Source: Cyathus striatus (Eukaryota; Basidiomycota; Agaricomycetes; Agaricales; Nidulariaceae). From it: a stretch of DNA of 64,000 bases. This document shows, in pieces, positions 11,920 to 24,110 of this stretch. The translations under genes and the position numbers were made by a program. The stretch lies in assembly GCA_025738555.1 (NCBI GenBank), contig JAOVFP010000005.1:6324001-6388000 (forward strand). Direction: 5' to 3'. Position 1 is the stretch's first letter. Each line of letters starts with the position of its first letter. The notes beneath the pieces were generated by a model that was not told the DNA's origin, searched no databases, and saw nothing but the letters and a program-made list of their open reading frames with translations.

Positions 11920-12583
11920 GATGAGGCAGTACCACAGGAGAGCAGCCTCTCATTCTTGGTAGATTCCCCCTCCCAGTTCACAGCTCATTAATCCCGGCTA
12001 GACTGGGGTTGATCGTGCCGTGAATGTATTTATTGGGCATGGGGGGCTGGATTCTATTACCTCCTGCCTTTCCTCTAGGTTATCACGGCGCCACGCGCTT
12101 CCTGCTTATCATCTCTGCTGAATTTGTCATAGCTCGCATCTTGACGATGTCAGAGGCTGCGCCTCTGTATACCCCTCCCTCCCTCTTACATTACCACCGC
12201 CCAGAAGTTAGTGGCGGTGGTGTTTCCTAGATGCTTTTATTATCCTAGATCCCGTTTTTCTCTTGACTTGAAGGTATCTATCTGTCCGTGGATCGGATCG
12301 GGTTGTGTTGTGTTGTACTTAACTAGGTTAGTTAGGATACTTACTGATACCTTTCTTGTTGTTGTGCATCTATTGGATAGGTGATGTAGTTAATGGTTGT
12401 TGGTTATTTTTTGTGTGATTTGTGAGGGTATAAAGATTGAAGCTTGAAGATGCAATGATTGAACGAGCTTTAGGTCACTGACAACGGTTCCAGAGTTGAC
12501 AAGTTGTGTAGAGTAGGGCGATGCGTCCATCCATCTGAATGAGGAATAGAAATACGTTCCAATAGTCATAGACAGGTCTAAAG
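11920..12583. other. Intergenic, no gene seen
   Basis: This is the 3' flank of the AA14-like gene and of the convergent fragment at 12584. No convincing ORF or repeat is seen. A short TGTTG repeat lies near 12302. Confidence 0.5.
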
Positions 12584-13111
12584 TTACGAAACATCACTTC
12601 TTGGCTCAGCTTCCCCCGCAAACCCACCCAAAAAATCCAGCGTCCGATGGAAAAGCTCATCAAAATCGCCAAGGAGGCCCCAGCGATCAAGAAGCGTCGC
12701 CACATCCTCCTCTCCCAGTCCTAGTACACCATCTACCCCATTCGCACGTCTCCTACTCCGACTCATAGACACGCGCTCTTCTTCCAGCCACGCCTCTAGT
12801 ACCTCTTCCCCACCCACTATAATACTGCGCAGACGCGCAATGTCAGTCTGCGTAAGTGGTGTAGACTTGGATGTAATAGTAGCATCCGGGACGAGGTCGA
12901 CTCCGGCGCCTTCGTCTGGATCCCACACTTGACGTTGGAGAACTGCGAGCCAGGCTTGGTCCAGGTCGTCTAGGAAGTCAATGAGTTCTGTGAGAGTTGA
13001 CCGGGGGTCTGCTTCTAAGGCTGCTGGTGTGTTCACGTTTGGCGTTGTTAAATCCGGGGAAGTGTCCATTGCGTCTTCGGTATGGTCTTCTGGGGCAGTT
13101 GGGGGGGCACC
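12584..13111 (-). pseudogene. 3' half of a conserved unknown gene, 5' exons missing
   Basis: The open frame runs from the junction at about 13111 (APPTAPEDHTEDAMDTSP...) to a stop at 12584, about 175 residues. It is acidic with several predicted helices (TELIDFLDDLDQAWLAVLQ, EEVLEAWLEEE, LLGDFDELFHRTLDFLGG). The first 230 bp match 19690-19920, where the upstream part of the same gene survives. At 13112 the sequence changes abruptly into the RING pseudogene fragment, so promoter and first exons are missing. An internal Met at 13069 could allow a shorter protein. No function recognised. Confidence 0.6.
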
Positions 13112-14090
13112 TATGCAGCGACATTAGAAAATATCAGTTATGGCAGGAGAGGATTTGCGCAGTCACAAGCAATATCAAGAACAGCGATCTGTGTTGCAGA
13201 GAACGACCAAGTACAAAGATATGACGGAAATACACTTCGAGGATGATAAGTAGCGATATATTAAGTTCCAATCGTTCAAGGGTATAATATAAGTTGGGGG
13301 TATCGTCCACAGCCTTCCCTGATCCGTTAGTGAATCAACCAACGCACCAAGAATATCAACAGCTCACCATAACACCAACACACACTACGAGACCTTCTTT
13401 CTCTTTGACGGCCTGACCGTTTTGTTCTCCACTTCTTGTAGCGACCTCCTCGAAGTAGTATTCCTCTACTTGCCCGGTAACATGAGAAAAGCCAATAAAC
13501 GAACCGACAGCGGAGGCTCTATCTGCAACGACTCGTCCGGGTCCTGATGAGATGGCTTTGAATGAGCCGACTTCTTGACAAGCACTTTGTTCTTAAAGCG
13601 AAGGAGTCATATCTATGAAGTGTTAGTATTGTCACCTAGCATGCGAAAGCCACATGATTACGGACCTGCTTGTCGTATTCGGCGTTTTCTTCGTTCAGCT
13701 TCTCGAGCTCGAGCTCGAGTACGAGCCCTTCGTACTTCTGCTTCAGGTGCCGATGTGCATTACCCTGCCTCATCCACCGTGCCACCGCTTCATCGCGTTC
13801 CTTCTCCTATCGCTTCTGGCTTTCTCGTTCTTTCGCCGCTAATTGCATTTTCTTGTCGACTTCTCATCGAAGATATACAATGTCATCGACTTTCGCGGCT
13901 TGATCCTCTTTCATTCAAACGTCTTCCTCTTGTAGTGTAGAGTTTTCGTTCTTCAATTCGTCGCGGTCATTCAAGACGGGGGCGAGGCATTCTTCCAGGC
14001 TTTTCGCAGACTCAAGTAATCCTTCCTGCCTATCAACATGTTTAGAACGAAAGTGTAATGAGGAACTGTGAACGTACTCATCACCACTCC
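13112..14090 (-). pseudogene. Fragment of RING/coiled-coil pseudogene, copy 1 (3' half only)
   Basis: Collinear with 43163-44100 and 21715-22630. It keeps the coiled-coil exon (QEGLLESAKSLEECLAPVLN, ending in NDRDELKNENSTLQEEDV) and the 3' exons, but lacks the RING exons. At about 14090 it is fused to a copy of the promoter region found at 52270. Frame is broken by stops. Not functional. Confidence 0.65.
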
Positions 14091-14717
14091 AGTGTATGAG
14101 TGAGGAGAGAGAAAGTACCACTTCTTGAGAGTTTATATCTATGGTACTCCGCCGATCCTTTGAATTGTGTGGCGCGTGTACTGAATTGGAGTGGGGTCTC
14201 TTCGACAACGAGGGTATAATCGACCAATAGGACTAAGTGGATCATTATTGGTCCACTGGTTACACTGTTAGTGAGGAGCAATGTCGTATTGTCCGCTCTT
14301 ACAATCACGCACCGATCACTATCTGGTACCCTTGACTTGGAATACTGCAAGGACACGCTATACTCCAAGGCTCCTTACCGCACTCGAGGTTATAGCCTTC
14401 TGATTCGTGGCTTGTCTCTAATTCCCCCCGGTCGGCCGTAACGTTGATCTGTTATCGGCCGATAGGCGAACACGATGACCCCCCTTCGGTGGTATCACCC
14501 AAGAACCTCAGGCCACAGGGTCATACCAAATATACCACATCGGCCTACCACTGCTTATCGGCCAACGAAGGCGAAAATGCAGCATCAAAGCGTATATAGT
14601 CTCGCAACCTATACCATGAACATTCCAAAATCCACCCTTGCCTTCAAAATACCAAGGATTCAAAGCAGCTATGACGTCCAGCAACCCAAGACTAAACCAT
14701 TTGATTCATCTGGAGGG
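14091..14717. repeat. Methyltransferase promoter and exon-1 fragment (third block copy)
   Basis: Collinear with 52272-52905. It includes the ATCGGCCGAT palindrome (14454-14463) and the first 14 or so methyltransferase codons (MTSSNPRLNHL in shifted frame, start near 14671). It is cut at 14717 by the foldback element. Its left edge is an abrupt junction with the RING pseudogene fragment. Confidence 0.75.
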
Positions 14718-14799
14718 GTGCTGACAACTTTTGTCATGCTTCATACTGCAATTGCAGTAAACTTACTTGGGGATATACAACTACAGCATGTGAGGCTAC

Positions 14800-15950
14800 T
14801 TCTATAGAGTTGCAAGTGCAACTTCATAGCTAGTTTTACTTTGTACAATTGCAGTGAGAGCTTTACTATTACTTCTTTAAATTACAGCTATTACTTCACA
14901 ATTGGAATTCACTACTACTTCATCAAATTGCAATAATTGCTTCACCATTTATGTTCTGCTTCTAATGGTTACAATCTGAACTTCATAGCTACTTCATGCA
15001 CTTGCAGTCTAAGCTTCATGACTGCTTCATTTATTTGCATAATTTACTTCATCAGTGTAGTCTGACTTCACATAGTTGCAGTATGAGCTTCATTACTGCT
15101 TCATTTATTTATAGTATTTGCTTCATGATTGTATATCTACTTCATGCACTTGCAGTCTCAGCTTCACAGAAGCTTCATTAAATTACAACAATCACTTCAC
15201 TATTTCTGTTCTACTTCATATAGTTTCAATCAGAGCTTCATAACTACTTCATTCATCTGCAGGACTTGCTTCACTTTTGTATGTCTACTTCATGTAGTTG
15301 TAGTATGAACTTCACAGTAGCTTTATTATACTACAGTAATTGCTTCACCATTTCTGTTCCACTTGATCTTATTGCAGTCTTAGCTTTATAACTACTTCAT
15401 TCAAGTGTAAGAGTTACTTCATCATTGTAATTCCACTTCATATCATTGCAGTCTGGGCTTCATCATCCCTTCATTTATTTGCAGTATTTGCTTCACAATT
15501 GTACTTCTACTTCATGCCATTACAGTTTGAACTTCATATCTACTTCATTCATATGCAGAAGTTACTTCATTATTTTAGTTTGACTTCACATGGTTGCAGT
15601 CAGAGCTTCATTGCTGCTTCATCTAACTACAGTATTTGCTTCATTATTTTAGTTCTACTTCATGTAGTTGCAGTTTGAACTTTATTATTGCTTCATCTAA
15701 TTACAGTAATTGCTTCACAATTGTATTTTCACTTCATTTGGTTACAGTCAGAGCTTCATTGCTGCTTCATCTAATTACAGTATTTACTTCACTATTTTAT
15801 TCTTACTTCATATGGTTACAGTCTGAGCTTCATTGCTGCTTCATCTAACTATAGTATTTGCTTCATTATTTCAGTTCTACTTCATGTAGTTGCAGTTTGA
15901 ACTTTATCATTGCTTTATCTAATTACAGTAATTGCTTCATAAGTTTGGTG
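14800..15950. repeat. Left-arm tandem array of TTCAT/TGCAGT units
   Basis: Imperfect units of roughly 40 bp contain CTTCATnnnnnTGCAGT and ACTTCAT motifs. The mirror array in the right arm runs about 18410-19600. Divergence between units is high, divergence between arms lower. Confidence 0.75.
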
Positions 15951-15954
15951 ACAG

Positions 15955-16435
15955 TTGACATATGACATTACATATGTCACATATCACACAATATCAAATT
16001 AATCTGGTTGCGATACATTACACTGTGACAATATGTCACATGGTCACAGTACATCACAATACCATTACACTGTCACAATATGCCATACTATCACATTATG
16101 TCAGACTGCTGTCATAATATATCACACTGTCACAATATGCCACACTATCCTTTCACATATGTCACATATATCTCATGTGTTACATGTGTGACATATATTG
16201 TACTTTTACATATGTCACACTTGTCTCACTATGTCATACTTTTGCATATGTTACACTTGTCATATTTACTTGTATGACACTCCCATCATGTAGTTACATA
16301 TGTCACATTCCAAATTCATGTTGCACCACATCTATTACAACCATCATACTCATCACATGTCATACATTTCTTATGTGTCAATATTACACCTGTTACATTC
16401 TCCCATCTGTCACACATATCACACTTCTTTCTCAT
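15955..16435. repeat. Inner-arm TGTCACAT-rich array
   Basis: Short interspersed units such as CATATGTCACA and TATGTCACAC, many of them self-complementary, fill this stretch. The inverted counterpart is 17600-18390. Confidence 0.7.
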
Positions 16436-16442
16436 GAAACCC

Positions 16443-16599
16443 TTGGTAAAAAGAAAAATTGCATATATGTCACACAGAGTCAAATGTAAGTCAAATATAG
16501 GGACCAAAAGTCAAACATGGTTGAACAATAGTCACACCTAACATGTAGTTACATTTGACTCTGTGTGACATTAACCAATTTTGCATTTTACCAAGTATC
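16443..16599. mobile_element. Nested small inverted-repeat element (MITE-like)
   Basis: The outer inverted repeat is TTGGTAAAA at both ends. A perfect 22-bp inner repeat lies at 16468-16489 and 16549-16570. The element is about 157 bp and sits where the left arm of the foldback stops pairing, so it may be an independent insertion. Confidence 0.6.
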
Positions 16600-17478
16600 A
16601 CCTTAATTGTCAAGGTACTCTCCTTGTCAAAAAATAAAATTACACTTTTTACTTTCATTTGCACATCCCACAGTCACACAGACCCTCCTACCATTCTTGA
16701 AACCCTGGACAGCTTTTTGCCTCTACCAGACTATCATTCTCTCAACATCACATTGCAACCATCTGCTGCAACACATATCATACATGTCACATGGAAAGGT
16801 TACATGAAAAGTGCTCACCTAGTGATTCATGTGTATTACAAATTATATGACAAAGACACTTGGCTACTATAAGAGAATCATATTTCTCCCACTATTTACC
16901 TGTGTTTGGTTGAATTCAACATTCATAGCACTAGGCAAAAATCACATTGTATCAATACTACTTCCTGGCAATTACAATGTTATGTTTTAATTAGTCTGTC
17001 AGATTCTATAGTAGATATAACTGTACTTAGATTCTAATTTTATCTAACCAACCTTAAGCATGTTCAGTAACCTGGTCTGGTTATATTGCCTTATCTATAT
17101 CTTTCATTCAGTTATTGCTTCTATTATCACATCACTTATATCTTTGTCACACTTTCCATTAGCCAATCAGATGTTTTATTCTTGACTGACCATTGGGCTA
17201 TATGATTTCTGGTGTCCCTCTTAGCAGTACCCACTACTGTTCAATCTTCACTGTTACAGAATTGTACAGTATTACAAATGAGAGATATGTGACCTGTGAA
17301 TAAAATGTGAATAAATGTAATGTGTTGGAATATGTGATATATATGTGTTGAATTAGAAAGATTGACAGCCTTGACTGGGTTATGGGGGTGTATAATATTG
17401 AAGCACTCCTGTTATGGTGACAAGCCTGGTAGCCCATTCAACTGGTTAAGTATCAGTTCTTGCTTGTGTATAGGCAAG

Positions 17479-17550
17479 GGCTAGTAACTCAGTTGGAACA
17501 GTGCCTAGTCATGAGTACAGGTGGTCACAAATTCAATTTCTGTTCAGTCC
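17479..17550 (+). other. tRNA-like sequence (A box and B box) in the foldback centre
   Basis: The 72-nt stretch follows the tRNA plan: A-box-like TAACTCAGTTGG at 17484-17495, a CAT triplet at the anticodon position, and B-box-like AAATTCAATTTC near 17529-17540. The acceptor stem pairs poorly, so it is a tRNA-derived relic or SINE-type pol III promoter rather than a working tRNA gene. Confidence 0.45.
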
Positions 17551-19689
17551 AATAGTTTTAACAGTATGACTAATATAACAGTTGCAGAGAACATGAAAAT
17601 ATGACACAGATGTTACATGTGAACAAAGTGTGACATATGTGATATATGAGTAAAGTGTGACAGATGTGAGAATGTAACATGTGTAATATCAACATATAAG
17701 AAATATTTGACACGTGATAAGTATAATGGTTGTAACAGATGTGGTGTGACATGAATTTGGAAATGTGACATATGTGACTACATAATAGGAGTGTCATACA
17801 AGCAAATGTGACAAGCATGATAGCTATAACCAACAATACAAATCTGACAATTGTGATATGTGTGACAAATATAAGAGTATGACAAGAATCACATTTGTAA
17901 ACATGTGACATTTGTGACATATATGATGCATACGACATATATGTAAAAATGTGACATATGCAAAAGTGTGATATTTGTGACATTTGTGAAAGTGTAACAA
18001 ACATGATATATGTGACATGTGTGACATACATGATGCATGTGACATATATGTAAAAGTGTGACAAATGCGATATATGTGACATATTGTGATAGTGTGGTGT
18101 ACTGTGCCGGTGTGATATATTGTAACCACATGGTGTATTATGGCAATGTAACATGTATAACCAAATGAAATCACTTTGTGACATCTGGAACATAATTTAA
18201 TATTGTGTGACATATTGTAACATTGTGATGTATTGTGAGCATATATAATGGTATTGTGATGGTATAACAATGTGATGTACTGCAATGGTGTGAGATATTG
18301 TGACAGTGTGATATATTGTGACCATGTAATATGTATAACCAAATAAAATGACTAATTTTATATTGTGTCACATATGTGACATATGTAATGTCATATGTCA
18401 GCTGTCACCAAACTCATGAAGCAATCACTGTAATTAGATGAAGTAGTATTGAAGCTCTGACTGCAACCAAATGAAGTGAAAGAAAAATTGTGAAGCAATT
18501 ACTGTAATGAGATGAAGCAGCAATGAAGCTCAGACTGTAACCATATGAAGTAAGAATAAAATAGTGAAGTAAATACTGTAATTAAATGAAGTAGCAATGA
18601 AGCTCAGACTGTAACATATGAAGTGAGAATAAAATAATGAAGTAAATACTGTACTTAGATGAAGTAGCAATGAAGCTCTGACTGTAACCAATGAAGTGAA
18701 AGTACAATTGGGAAGCAATTACTGTAATTAGATGAAGCAATAATAAAGTTCAAACTGCAACTACATGAAGTAGAACTGAAATAATGAAGCAAATACTGTA
18801 GTTAGATGAAGCAGCAATGAAGCTCTGACTGCAACCATGTGGAGTCAAACTAAAATAATGAAGTAACTTCTGCATATGAATGAAGTAGATATGAAGTTCA
18901 AACTGTAATGGCATGAAGTAGAAGTACAATTGTGAAGCAAATACTGCAAATAAATAAAGGGATGATGAAGCTCAGACTGCAATGATATGAAGTGGAATTA
19001 CAATGATGAAGTAACTCTTACACTTGAATGAAGTAGTTATAAAGCTAAGACTGCAATAAGATCAAGTGGAACAGAAATGGTGAAGCAATTACTGTAGTAT
19101 AATAAAGCTACTGTGAAGTTCATACTACAACTACATGAAGTAGACATACAAAAGTGAAGTAAGTCCTGCAGATGAATGAAGTAGTTATGAAGCTCTGATT
19201 GAAACCATATAAAGTAGGACAGAAATAGTGAAGTGATTGTTGTAATTTAATGAAGCTTCTGTGAAGCTGAGAATGCAAGTACATGAGGTAGATATACAAT
19301 CATGAAGCTCATACTGCAACTATGTGAAGTCAAACTATACTGATGAAGTAACTTATGCAAATAAATGAAGCAGTCATGAAGCTTAGACTGCAAGTACATG
19401 AAGTAGCTATGAAGTTCAGATTGCAACCATTAGAAGCAGAACATAAATGGTGAAGCAATTATTGCAATTTGATGAAGTAGTAGTGAATTCCAATTGTGAA
19501 GTAATAGCTGTAATTTAAAGAAGCAATAGTGAAGCTCTCACTGCAATTGTACAAAGTAGAACTAGCTATGAAGTTGCACTTGCAACTCTATAGAAGTAGC
19601 CTCACATGCTGTAGTTGTATATCCCCAAGTAAGTTTACTGCAATTGCAGTATGAAGCATGACAATAGTTGCCAGCACTTGTGGATGTCC

Positions 19690-21032
19690 AGGACGAGGTT
19701 GACTCCAGCGCCTTTGTCTGGATCCCAGATTTGATGTTGGAGGACTGCGAGCCAGGCTTGGTCCAGGTCGTCTAGGAAGTCAATAAGTTCTGTCAGAGTT
19801 GAGCGGGGCCCAGGGGTCTGCTTCTAGGGCTGCCGGTGTGTTCATGTTTGGCATTGTCGAGTCTGGGGAAGTGTCCATTGCGTCTTCGGTGTGGTCTTCT
19901 GGGGCAGTTGGGGGGGCTGTGAGAGGGTATCTGCATATTGCTCCAAGAATGTCGCCTGTTAATCAGAGCATGTATGTTGTGCAGAGGCTTGTGCTGGGAT
20001 CTACCGGGGGGATTTGGAGGATGAAGGAGAGGTGTCGGGCGGCTGACAGGTAGGCGTGTAGTGTTTTGACTGAGGACATTGGTTGTGATCTATCATTTTA
20101 CCACAATACAAAATTGATAATCCCTGTACATAGATTCTCTTCAGTCCCGTACAGTCGTTTGCATAATAGACTGCAGTGCTGATTTGTCAAATACATGTTT
20201 GTAACTGTATTTTATTTGATGAAACATGCGCAAAGTGTGACAGTGTCACGCTTTGAGATAAGAGGTCGATGAAGTCGGGGCCCAAGGGGTGTGTCCGAGT
20301 CCCGACTGCATCGGTGCCATCGTGTCGAACGAATGCCATAACTGCTTTCTTCAATGCCCTCCCACCTTTCAACGGAACTGTGAGAACGTATAATGCAATG
20401 GCGCTATGAGCTGAATAAGCCTATTACAGAGATTAGCGCACTCGCTGGATGATCAGACCGCACAGTCTACAATGTACTTCGGTTTCATCGTGAATTTGGG
20501 CAAGTGACCAACCCAAATGCTCGCAAAGCAGGGAGGTTGCGTGCGCTGGATATGAGTGACATGAATGAGGCAGTCTGAAGGGCACTCGAGAGTTGCTCAG
20601 ACCCTCTGGTGACGTTGGGGCTGGCTACGTGTCAGCTAGGTGTCACACGTTTCGATTAGCCGAACCATCAATAAATAAATACAAATATGTTTCTGCAATC
20701 GCCAACTGCAGTTTATTATGCAAATGACTGTAAGAGAAAGAAATAACAAGCAGACAGACATACGTCATAATATCAAGAAATACCACAGACAAAAGCGGGA
20801 ATCAACACAACAATATAAAAACATACGTGAAAGTCACGAAAGATCATCTACTTGAAAGGAGTACAAACCGCTTCTTATATACCCTCGTCAGTTCCAGGAA
20901 CTTTTCGTCTAGGTACATTGTAAGTCGACGTTCTTGCGCCGACGTGAGCGGTCGTGTTCGGAGGGGTCTCTTGGGTGTGGAGCCATTGGTTTTGATAGGA
21001 GGTTCAAGAGGACGAGGTATCTCTGGGGCCAT
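19690..21032 (-). pseudogene. 5' half of the conserved unknown gene, interrupted and mutated
   Basis: The likely start is ATG 21032 (MAPEIPRPLEPPIK...LTSAQERRLTMYLDEKF). A later exon lies about 20073-19910 (KTLHAYLSAARHLSFILQ, LTGDILGAICRYP), followed by the segment shared with 12880-13111. Lesions: TGA at 19965-19963 (CGA-to-TGA pattern), a 7-bp insertion near 19805, and truncation by the foldback element at 19677. A deleted Tc1/mariner-like element sits between the first and next exons. The matching 3' half is at 12584-13111, so this gene has been broken in two. Function unknown. Confidence 0.65.
20152..20730 (+). mobile_element. Internally deleted Tc1/mariner-like element
   Basis: TA target duplications flank it (20150-20151 and 20731-20732). 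Terminal inverted repeats begin CAGTCRTTTGCATAATA and extend about 70 bp with mismatches. Inside, 20395-20620 encodes a helix-turn-helix remnant (MQWRYELNKPITEISALAG, SDRTVYNVLRFHREFGQVTNP) with stops. The catalytic part is deleted. Confidence 0.75.
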
Positions 21033-21714
21033 TGTAAGTTTGAAGATAGATTTGTTGTTGTTGTTGTCGGTGTGGATAAGCAGATCCCTAAGTGAACTTT
21101 GTACATATTTCTCAATGCCCCCCACCCATACGTGATCTCACCAATAAAAGCCCGACCCACTTTTTCGCCTTTCTTCACTGTCGATGCAGCAGTCATGTTG
21201 CACTCTGTGGCTGTCTTCCATGACCTTCGGAGTAACGGAGCAATGGGAGAATGAACTCGTGGTATCTATCCCGGTCTCAGCTGGAATGGGTATTACGTGT
21301 CTTGGAAGAGGGAATCTTTGGATTCTGGTTGATGCGGGATTTTTTTTACTGACAGCCGCTCTCTGAAGAGATGTACAATTTATGTGTTTTTATGAATGTA
21401 TATTGTTTCGCGCCTTTTCTCATTGAAGGAACAAAAAATTGAAATGCTATGGAACCGGAAAATCAGTCATTGACGTCGAATGTTGAAATTCAACTTTACT
21501 AATACTGGGCAGGATGTAGCTCAATGATGACTGGCAGAAATCCCAAATGTTATCAGTACTAGCCAGGTCGCTGTTGAGATCGCCATTTGAGCAAAAGAAA
21601 CAGAGAGGAGGAGTAATATCTGTCTGATATCTTGAAGACGAAGATCAGAACACGTAAATATGGCCTTGTTCTGGGTTTGGATCCAGGCGATGATATTAGA
21701 GGACATCACTCATG
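21033..21714. other. Intergenic, upstream of the broken unknown gene
   Basis: No supported gene. It presumably holds the old promoter of the minus-strand gene starting at 21032. Confidence 0.4.
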
Positions 21715-23014
21715 GGGGGAAAGAATTTGCGTGGTCACAAGCAATATCAAGAACAGTGATCTGTGTTGCAGAGAATAGCCAGGTACAAAGACATAACAGA
21801 AATACACTTCAAGAATGATACATAGCAATACATTGAGTTCCAAGCGTTCAAGGGTGTAATATAAGTTGGGGATATCTTCCACAGCCTTCCCTGGTCCGTT
21901 AGCAAATCAACCAACGCACCAGGAATATCAACAGCTCACCATAACACCAACTCACACTACAAGACCTTCTTTCTCTTTGACGGTCTGACCGTTTTGTTCT
22001 CCACATCTTGTAATGACCTCCTCGAAGTAGTATTTTCCTACTTGCCCGGTAACATGAGAAAAGCCAATAAACAAACCAACAGCGAAGGCTCTATCTGCAA
22101 CGACCCGTCCGGGCCCTGATGAGAAGGCTTTGAATGAACCGACTTCTTGACAAGCACATTGTTCTTAAGGCGAAGGAATCGTATCTATGAAGTGTTAGCA
22201 TTGTCACCTAGCACACGAAAGCCACAGAATTATAGACCTGCTCGTTGTACTCGGTGTTTTCTTTCTTCAGCAGCTCGAGCTCCAGCCCTTCATACTTCTG
22301 CTTGAGCTGCCAATTCGTATCACCCTCCCTCATTCACTGTGCTACCACTTCATCGCGTCCCTTTTCCTTTCACCTCCATCTTTTTGTTCTTTCGCCACTA
22401 ATTGCTTTTTCTTGTTGACTTCCCATTGAAGATGCACAATGTCATCGACTTTCGCGGCTTGATTCTCTTCTTCCTCTCGTAGTGTAGAGTTTTCTTTCTT
22501 CAATTCGTCGCGGTCATTCAAGACAGGGGCAAGGCATTCTTCCAGGCTTTTTCAGACTCAAGTAATCCTTCCTGCCCATCAACATGTTTAGAACAAAAGT
22601 GTAAAGGGGAACTGCGAACGTACTCATCATCACTCCAGCATCAGTGCTGCTCCCCCTTGACCTTTGCACGACACCACGAATCTCTTTGACTGCGTGCTTC
22701 AAACTAACGCCAGGTGTATCCTTGTCAATCTTCCCCAACTTCTTCGATAATCTCAGCCCTCCTCTCAGGTGTGTTCACTTCCCCATCTGAGAAGAAATCC
22801 ACGAAGAGTTGAATCGGTGTCCCCTTCAGTCATCAACATGAGTGGCAAGTATCGTGAAGCATTGTGTCTCATTCCATGCAGTTTCTACACATTTCATGTC
22901 CTTTATATATCTTCATGTGAGCAAGTTGTGATAGTTCCAGGTTGTATTGTGTACCCACTGCAGGGAAAGAAGAGGAATGGGTTTGCTGTCGTTTCACGTG
23001 AGGAAGAGGTAATA
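21715..23014 (-). pseudogene. RING/coiled-coil pseudogene, copy 2, split by Harbinger insertion
   Basis: Collinear with 43190-44490. It keeps traces of the RING region (GHEMCRNCME), the following exon (GKIDKDTPGVSLKHAVKEIR) and the coiled-coil exon, but has several in-frame stops. Its upstream part continues beyond the transposon at 32962-33170. The complete paralog at 44 kb gives the unoccupied site. Confidence 0.7.
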
Positions 23015-23714
23015 CTACAGTTCATGACACTTAAACATCACAAATTTATTAAGTGAATTTTCTAGCAACCACAAATGACTTTTAGCTTCCAAAAATCATC
23101 AGAATAGGATAGTTATGATGTAATCTACAATATTCCATGAGCAGATTTTCAAAATTCTGATTTTTTGATTTTTTAGCCCAAAAATTTGGCACTTGGCCAT
23201 AAAAAAATAGTAAAAATCATGATAAATGCATTTTTAGTATGCTTTCATTGATAGCGACATCAGGAAATGCCCATATTACAAATTTAGACTATTAATGTTA
23301 AAAAAAGCTTGGTTTAAGGTAAATTTAGTCGGAAAAAGTAACATTAGATGTTTTAGGCAAATAAGCTGAGGTTCCATACTTAATTTGACTAAAAAGATTG
23401 AAGGAGTGATTAGCTTGAACTTAGGTGATTTAAATTGTGAATTAATATAATTTAATCACACCATCCCACTTATGTCATAGTATTAGGCAAATATTAGGTA
23501 GTTTCTTACAGTATAAATTGCATATAAAGAGGGAATAGCTTGGAATTATGTGATCTTGTCTCACAATAGATTACCAATAAACATATATGACTCTATATTT
23601 CTACAAGCTAAATACAATGACTAAAATAATAGTAACAATTATTGACATATAGCTGACAAGGGACTATAAAGAAATAAAGGGACTTTTCTGAGAGAATTTG
23701 GTTGTAGAAGCAGC

Positions 23715-24110
23715 AGAGGGGTATGGTGAGACACTGTGTGTGTGTGAGAGAACAAGAGTACACAAGAGACCATGCAAGAGCAAGAGAGTGTGAACACCAG
23801 AGACAGTGCAACAGTGAGAGAGTGTGAAAGCATAAGCAGGAAGTGCAATTGAGAGAGTGCAAGAGAATGTGTGTGAATGAGAGCAACAGGGTATGCAAGA
23901 GAGAGTGCAAGAGCGAGACTGTGTATGTGAGAAAGCAAGAGCACATGAGACCATGCAAGAGTGAGAGAGTGCAAAAGTGCATGTGAGAGCGGCACATGAG
24001 AGCAAGAGTGAGAGAACATGTATGAGAGTGCGAGAGCAAGAGACAGTGCAATAGTATTTGCACAAGAGGGCCAGAGAGAGAGTGTGTGTGAGTGAGAATG
24101 AAAGAGCATT
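23715..24110. repeat. Purine-rich GAGAGTGCAAGAG simple-sequence tract
   Basis: About 400 bp of irregular GAGAGTG/CAAGAG units with strong purine bias on the plus strand. All three minus-strand frames stay open (Ser/Leu/His-rich), because the composition excludes stop codons. They are not genes. Confidence 0.8.

Larger units (their letters stand above)
14718..19677. mobile_element. 4.96 kb foldback element with arms of about 1.7 and 2.1 kb
   Basis: The two ends are inverted copies (GTGCTGRCAACTWTTGTC at each terminus). The arms, about 14718-16440 and 17600-19677, pair along their length. The outer part of each arm is a degenerate tandem array of about 35-45 bp units rich in TACTTCAT/TGCAGT. 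The inner part is rich in TGTCACATATG-like units. No transposase ORF is present, so the element is non-autonomous. The termini resemble hAT-type ends, but no clear target duplication was found and the flanks come from two different sequences. Long ORFs inside are by-products of the repeats. Confidence 0.85.

Noticed and set aside
11214..11962. Alternative ORFs (Leu/Glu-rich and Pro/Leu-rich) over the Ser-rich tail of the AA14-like gene
   Set aside because: They are shadows of a low-complexity coding region. The Ser-rich frame continues directly from the conserved domain.
17479..17550. Functional tRNA gene
   Set aside because: The acceptor and T stems pair poorly. Only the promoter-like boxes are convincing, so it is listed as tRNA-like.
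17570..18342. Minus-strand ORFs of up to 207 codons in the foldback arm
   Set aside because: They are made of TGTCACATATG repeats in several frames. No domain and no splice structure.
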